A stretch of DNA of 26,958 nt from a virus, in the IMG/VR virus record IMGVR_UViG_3300046791_000163, positions 1-26,958 of that record, one strand, 5' to 3'. This document shows positions 23,499-26,958 of this stretch, piece after piece; position 1 is the first letter of the stretch; each line of letters opens with the position of its first letter. The position numbers were made by a program, and so were the translations under genes. The notes below the pieces were generated by a model. The model did not search any database, was not told where the DNA came from, and saw only the letters and a program-made list of their open reading frames with translations.

Positions 23499-24054
23499 CG
23501 GCCGAATGTAACGCGCCGAGTGCCGGGACAATGAACCCGATCACCCAACTAAACGGGATGTCATTGTCGTCACCGAAGGGTTCCGGCACATGGCGCGTCG
23601 GCACATGGCCGTCGCGAATACGGACAGCCCATCCCCGTGCGCGGCTCGCGTCCAAGCGGTTATACCGCGCCTTCTTGACGGACTCGGCATCGCCCGCCGC
23701 CTCGTTCTGGTTCGCGAAGTAGTCCAGCCGTGACGCGACAAGGTCGAGATACTCAGCCGGGCACTCGCTGAAGCGCCGCCCTTGCATCGACGGGCCGGTC
23801 CAGTCGCGCGGGGACTTGGCCCGCACCTCGGGGTCGCCATGATCCGAGTCGAGGTCTTTATCGCTCGCCTCGCGCGGCGGGTCAGGGCGTGGCCCGCGAG
23901 GCACAGCGGATGGACCATTCCCGGCCCGCGCAAACGGCGGTCGCGCCGCCGGTGTCGAAGGGCCGTGCCCGGCACGCGCGGCCATCGCGATGAGCGTGTC
24001 GAGCTTCGTGCTGATGTCGCGCAGGACGGCGAGGGCGTCGTCTCCAGATGCCAT
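23482..24054 (-). CDS. Conserved phage hypothetical protein, 190 aa
   Basis: ATG 24054 with an excellent AAAAGGAG site. N-terminal helix (LAVLRDISTKLDTLIAMAAR, 9-28), a Pro/Arg/Gly-rich disordered part (about 30-70), then a conserved segment: GDPEVRAKSPRDW, GRRFSECPAEYLDLVASRLDYFANQ (about 92-116), and YNRLDASRARGWAVR (about 131-145). The 'GDPEVR..P..W.G....G...SE.P.EYLD.....L......D..RAR.WA' layout recurs in phages of many bacteria as a hypothetical protein close to recombination or replication genes; no activity is established. The C-terminal hydrophobic stretch (IPFSWVIGFIVPALGAL) is unusual and may be a membrane segment. Confidence 0.7.
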   Translation of the reverse strand: MASGDDALAVLRDISTKLDTLIAMAARAGHGPSTPAARPPFARAGNGPSAVPRGPRPDPPREASDKDLDSDHGDPEVRAKSPRDWTGPSMQGRRFSECPAEYLDLVASRLDYFANQNEAAGDAESVKKARYNRLDASRARGWAVRIRDGHVPTRHVPEPFGDDNDIPFSWVIGFIVPALGALHSAVSVLS

Positions 24055-24066
24055 GGGGCTCTCCTT

Positions 24067-24957
24067 TTATCGGTCAACGACATTGACGGTATGTGTCGGG
24101 ACACGCAGTGGCCGGTCGGCCGGCCCTTTGACGAACGGGTGGATGTAGATCAGCCGCCGCTCGTCCTTGTAGGGCTGTAGACGCCAATGGCCGTTGACGA
24201 CCCAGCGGCACGACCACTCGACCGGCTCCGCGTTCGGGTCGCGCGGGCCGTGCGGCTCCGACTCCAGCCGACGTAGCTCGACAATCTTCACGTTGCTGGC
24301 GACCGGGGTGTCGAACTCGCGCGACAAGGCGCGGCGCCGATGCCGCTCGACGTGCCCGTCGCTCGTCACCAGGATGCGCTGGCGCAGCCATGCCGCTGCG
24401 GCAATGACGAATTGCGTCACCTCGAAACCCCGGCGCATCCGGAACCTGTCATCGTCCGACAGCCCGACGACTTCCGCGTCGGCGCGGAGCGTGGCGAGGG
24501 TGGCCTCCTGAGGCACCGCGTAGACCGATGTCGGCATTAGGACCGCCCCAGTCCTGTCTGAAGGGCGCACGAAGCGGAGAACGATGACGGCGAGTCGCTC
24601 TGTGGGCGACTCTGCGGGGCCGATCACCAATGCCCCAATCTCCCGACCCACCCTCGGCAACAACTCGCCTGGCAGCGCCAGTGGCAGCGGCACTTCGAAC
24701 CACCAGAAGCCCACGCGGCCGGGCAAGTCCCCCACGCGGAGTGTTGAGGACTCTGGCACCGACAGCGCGGCGGCTTGCACGGCCGCGCTCGACTCGCCAC
24801 TCCAGCAGTAGGTATCCGCCCACGGCAGGAAGTGGGCGGCACCCTCAGCGGCCAAGCGCAGACCCGCCGGCGCATCGTCCCTGCCCAAGACCAGGTGCGC
24901 GAAGCGCAGTACCGCAAACTGCTTCTCCAGCGCGGTCATCCACGGTTGGACGCTCAC
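24067..24957 (-). CDS. Conserved phage hypothetical protein, 296 aa
   Basis: Starts at GTG 24957 (GAGAG upstream); ATG 24939 is an alternative six codons in. The C-terminal third is the most recognisable: NVKIVELRRLE (about 223-233), CRWVVNGHWRLQPY (about 251-264), IYIHPFVKGPADRPLRVP (about 271-288). The 'VxGHWRxQxY...IxIxPxxKGPxxxPL' signature is shared by a group of phage and actinobacterial proteins that have no firm function; some relatives are labelled as regulators, which cannot be tested here. The N-terminal two thirds are Leu/Ala/Pro-rich without clear motifs. It lies between the Cys-rich micro-gene and the 190-aa gene in the same operon. Confidence 0.68.
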   Translation of the reverse strand: MSVQPWMTALEKQFAVLRFAHLVLGRDDAPAGLRLAAEGAAHFLPWADTYCWSGESSAAVQAAALSVPESSTLRVGDLPGRVGFWWFEVPLPLALPGELLPRVGREIGALVIGPAESPTERLAVIVLRFVRPSDRTGAVLMPTSVYAVPQEATLATLRADAEVVGLSDDDRFRMRRGFEVTQFVIAAAAWLRQRILVTSDGHVERHRRRALSREFDTPVASNVKIVELRRLESEPHGPRDPNAEPVEWSCRWVVNGHWRLQPYKDERRLIYIHPFVKGPADRPLRVPTHTVNVVDR

Positions 24958-24969
24958 ATGGCTCTCATT

Positions 24970-25131
24970 TCAGGGCAGGGTGTCGAAGTAGTCAGGGCCA
25001 TGCGGGTGCTCAGGTTCGGGCTCGGGCTCAGGTTCCCCGCGCCGCGCCCGCGCCTTCGTGCAGGTGGCGCAGGTGCAATCGCAGTCGCGGTCCAAGCACA
25101 TCACGCAGTCGGCCGTTTGGTAGCGCCTCAC
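24970..25131 (-). CDS. Cys-rich small protein, 53 aa
   Basis: GTG 25131 overlaps the preceding stop (GTGA) and has CGGAG eight bases upstream. The sequence has six cysteines in a tight cluster, C9-x2-C12-x4-C17-x-C19-x-C21-x2-C24 (within DCVMCLDRDCDCTCATC), then a basic patch (KARARR) and an acidic (EP)4 repeat before a HPHGPDYFDTLP end. A zinc-binding micro-protein is the simplest reading. It is not part of any family I recognise. The short length means it escapes ordinary gene callers, but the overlap, ribosome site and Cys pattern make it convincing. Confidence 0.65.
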   Translation of the reverse strand: MRRYQTADCVMCLDRDCDCTCATCTKARARRGEPEPEPEPEHPHGPDYFDTLP

Positions 25132-25298
25132 GGGTACGCTCCGTTATAGCCGCGCAGGCCCACCAGGAGCCGCACGACGCCCCAGCCCAGCCCGCCCACG
25201 AGAGCGAGCATGAAGCCGAGGGTGACGAGCACGGCGACCATCTCGACCACGCGCAGCAGCCCCCAGCCGCCCCACCGCGCCCGTTCCGGCCGGGTCAT
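25128..25298 (-). CDS. Small hydrophobic membrane protein, 56 aa
   Basis: ATG 25298 overlaps the previous micro-gene's stop (ATGA), and its own TGA overlaps the next GTG. N-terminus basic (TRPERARWGGWG), then a long hydrophobic stretch (about 17-48, VVEMVAVLVTLGFMLALVGG then LGWGVVRLLVGL), ending RGYNGAYP. One or two membrane passes are possible. The frame continues upstream as an Arg-rich sequence, but that is out-of-frame reading of the two preceding micro-genes. No known family. Confidence 0.6.
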   Translation of the reverse strand: MTRPERARWGGWGLLRVVEMVAVLVTLGFMLALVGGLGWGVVRLLVGLRGYNGAYP

Positions 25299-25420
25299 AG
25301 CCGCCATCCCGTCACGAGTGGCACGACGACCACGACCACGGCCGGTATGTGCAGCGCCACGCGCCCGGCGGACACGGGCGCGAGTATCGGGACGGCGGCG
25401 GGCCAGCCCTCGCCGGTCAT
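25295..25420 (-). CDS. Hydrophobic 41-aa peptide
   Basis: ATG 25420 overlaps the stop of the coiled-coil gene upstream, and its TGA (25297-25295) overlaps the ATG of the next gene: ATGA junctions at both ends. The peptide is almost entirely nonpolar (VPILAPVSAGRVALHIPAVV then VVVVPLVTGW) with a likely single membrane span at about 25-38. No family recognised. The paired overlaps are the reason for calling it. Confidence 0.5.
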   Translation of the reverse strand: MTGEGWPAAVPILAPVSAGRVALHIPAVVVVVVPLVTGWRL

Positions 25421-25590
25421 ACGTCGTCTCGCGCCTCATGGAGTGCGCGAATGAGCGCGGCGTCGAGCGCCTCGATGCGCCGGTCAATGTCTCGGAGGTG
25501 CGTCAGGGTATCGCCCGACACGCGAATGCGCTCCGCTTTCAGGTCCGCGAGCGCCTGCTTCGCGGCCTCAACCAAGATGGAATCAGCCAT
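25417..25590 (-). CDS. Small coiled-coil protein, 57 aa
   Basis: ATG 25590 to TGA 25419-25417, the stop overlapping the next ATG. The sequence is a continuous charged amphipathic helix with hydrophobic residues at a/d-like spacing (ILVEAAKQALADLKAERIRV, then LTHLRDIDRRIEALDAALIR), so a dimeric coiled coil is likely. It follows the exonuclease-annealase gene by 47 bases, a gap that holds only an 11-codon frame (MTVTAEHGRT) starting at an ATGA overlap. No strong ribosome site is seen. Function unknown. Confidence 0.6.
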   Translation of the reverse strand: MADSILVEAAKQALADLKAERIRVSGDTLTHLRDIDRRIEALDAALIRALHEARDDV

Positions 25591-25637
25591 TTCGCCGCAC
25601 AGTATCGCTTACGTGCGTCCATGTTCGGCCGTGACTG

Positions 25638-26958
25638 TCATTCAATCTCTCCTGGCTCGTACAGTCCATGCACGACATCTGGGAAAACCAATCTTGCCAA
25701 CTTCACCGATGCCCTTGCGACCATCATGTCCATTGGCGACGACTTCCACCCGCTGCCGTCCTTTACCAAGCCTGCGGCGCGGGCCTCGTCCATCGAAAAA
25801 CTGAGGCTGATCTCAGGATCGTCGCCACGCTTTGTAGCGAACGTTGCACGCTCTGGCGTGCGCTCTGTGCAGCGGAAATATTTCGCCAATCCAGAACGCA
25901 ACACGAGCGCCCGAATCGCATCGGCCGCGAGCACGGGCTTCCCAGAAATTACGTGAAAGGCACGAAGTGAGTGCATCGCGGACATCCCCAACTCGCGGCC
26001 CGCCATGATCGTCATGAGCACACCCTGTGCTGTGCCGTACGCGCCGTAGAGCCGCGACTCAAACGCATACTTCGCCAACGTCGTCGCCTCACTCATCGAC
26101 ACTGGCTCCAACTGCCGGGTGTACTCCGCGTCGATCACTTGCGGCACTGGCGCCTTGGACAGCGAGCGGAACGCCTCGGCCAACTGAGCAGCCCCACGCG
26201 CAGGCTCCGGCGCAGGCGCGGCAGGTATTGGCTCCACAGGATCGGGCGCTGGCTTGTGCTCCACGACGGGCCTGACGGGTGCGGTGGGATCGGGCGGCTT
26301 GACTGCGTCCACCACAGCCGGTGGCGCGTCGATCACTCGCCGCGCCTTGCGTGGCTTGGCTGGCGCGGCCGGGGGCAGTTCCACCCGTGGCGTGCCCAGC
26401 GTCGGCTCATGCACGGCCGGGGGCGGCTCCACGACAGGCGCGGGCGACGGCAGACCGGTCGGCGTGTCGGCAGCAAACGGACTCTCTTCTTCGTCCAGAT
26501 CGAACATCGGCACCTGTCGCTCCACGGCAATCTCCTGAAACGGGATCGGAAGGTCCGCGCGCAGGCGGACCAGATTCTTCACGTCATCGACGCGCGAGAG
26601 AAACGTCCCGAGCGATGCCTGAATGCCCGGCGTGAACTGATCGGGCTTGGCGCTCCACGCCGCGTAGATGCCGTCGAGCGACCCGTAGGCACTCAGCAGC
26701 TTTTCCGCCGTCACCGGGCCAATCTTGTCCGCGCCCTTGATGTTGTCGGACGCATCGCCCACCAGGCACAAGTAGTCGTGAATCTGCTCCGGCGTGACCT
26801 TGAACTTGGCCTTGACCACCGCCGCGTCGATCACGCTGCCGTCCTTCAGCGACTTCAGCGTGACGCGGTCATTCACGAGCGCCAGCAGATCCTTGTCGGC
26901 ACTCACGATCTGCACGGTCGCACCGGGCACCTGGAGCGCCCGTGCGGCGGCAGAGGCA
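25638..26958 (-). CDS. 5'-3' exonuclease (FEN/PolA type) fused to RecT-like annealing domain (partial, 5' end outside window)
   Basis: One uninterrupted frame open to the window end; at least 439 residues. Numbering from GTG 26930: the N-terminal part is the second half of a structure-specific 5' nuclease, with VSADKDLLALV (9-19, metal-binding D12 and D14), DYLCLVGDASDNIKG (52-66, D59 and D62) and the helix-3-turn-helix DNA-binding loop KIGPVTAEKLL (69-79). It is joined by a Pro/Ala-rich linker (about 150-250) to a C-terminal domain (about 278-430) with MAGRELGMSAMHSLRAFHVI, GKPVLAADAIRALVLRSG, MDEARAAGL, MMVARASVKLARLVFPDVVHGLYEPGEIE. The last part resembles phage RecT-like single-strand-annealing proteins. 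A combined function would be resection plus annealing of DNA ends, as split-gene pairs do in lambda or Rac. The nuclease call is firm; the RecT call is moderately so. It heads the minus-strand operon. Confidence 0.8.
   Translation of the reverse strand, partial: ASAAARALQVPGATVQIVSADKDLLALVNDRVTLKSLKDGSVIDAAVVKAKFKVTPEQIHDYLCLVGDASDNIKGADKIGPVTAEKLLSAYGSLDGIYAAWSAKPDQFTPGIQASLGTFLSRVDDVKNLVRLRADLPIPFQEIAVERQVPMFDLDEEESPFAADTPTGLPSPAPVVEPPPAVHEPTLGTPRVELPPAAPAKPRKARRVIDAPPAVVDAVKPPDPTAPVRPVVEHKPAPDPVEPIPAAPAPEPARGAAQLAEAFRSLSKAPVPQVIDAEYTRQLEPVSMSEATTLAKYAFESRLYGAYGTAQGVLMTIMAGRELGMSAMHSLRAFHVISGKPVLAADAIRALVLRSGLAKYFRCTERTPERATFATKRGDDPEISLSFSMDEARAAGLVKDGSGWKSSPMDMMVARASVKLARLVFPDVVHGLYEPGEIE

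Noticed and set aside
25300-25487. Arg-rich N-terminal extension of the 56-aa membrane gene
   Set aside because: It overlaps two micro-genes with exact ATGA junctions in other frames; its Arg runs are what out-of-frame reading of those genes gives.

Overview
The window is a 27-kb piece of a GC-rich, tailed double-stranded DNA phage (or prophage) genome with a short-tailed, P22-like virion plan. It carries terminase, portal, scaffold, coat, two P22-type tail accessory factors (gp4-like and gp10-like), a run of large ejection/internal-virion type proteins, and tail fibres. There is no tape measure, tail tube or baseplate gene. The high GC content, frequent GTG/TTG starts and lack of close matches to model phages suggest an environmental phage of a high-GC bacterium. 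The host cannot be named from the sequence. No integrase, repressor, tRNA, CRISPR array or clear endolysin is visible, so lifestyle is undecided.

Layout, plus strand (late genes, 1-22442): the terminase large subunit (5' end cut by the window) is followed by three small genes and the portal protein. Next come a conserved small protein and two small membrane proteins. A repeat-rich, T-rich intergenic region (about 4993-5204) precedes the scaffold candidate and the P22-type major capsid protein. A candidate head-decoration gene follows, with an intrinsic terminator on each side. Then come two small paralogous proteins, the gp4-like and gp10-like tail factors, a small beta-rich virion protein, four large glycine/alanine-rich ejection-type proteins, and two tail fibres that share an N-terminal anchor and a C1q-like C-terminal domain. 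One gene, an HNH homing-type endonuclease, lies antisense inside this late block between the gp10-like gene and its downstream neighbour.

Layout, minus strand (probably early genes, 26958 down to 22439): a tightly packed operon reads towards the late genes. It starts with a large gene, cut by the window end, that joins the C-terminal half of a FEN/PolA-type 5'-3' exonuclease to a RecT-like single-strand-annealing domain through a Pro/Ala-rich linker. Then follow four micro-genes chained by ATGA/GTGA overlaps (a coiled-coil protein, two hydrophobic membrane peptides and a Cys-rich protein). After these come two conserved phage proteins of unknown function, a second HNH-type endonuclease, a DUF7694-like protein and a single-pass membrane protein. 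The two transcription units meet tail to tail with a 4-base overlap.

The most interesting signals are: (1) the apparent one-polypeptide exonuclease-annealase fusion; (2) inverted repeats that fold the start codons of both HNH endonuclease genes into 10-11 bp mRNA hairpins, in both cases with G-U pairs that only exist on the coding-strand RNA; (3) a mosaic of four short tandem-repeat families ahead of the scaffold gene, all with periods divisible by three; (4) the chained micro-gene cassette; (5) twin fibres with a shared anchor.
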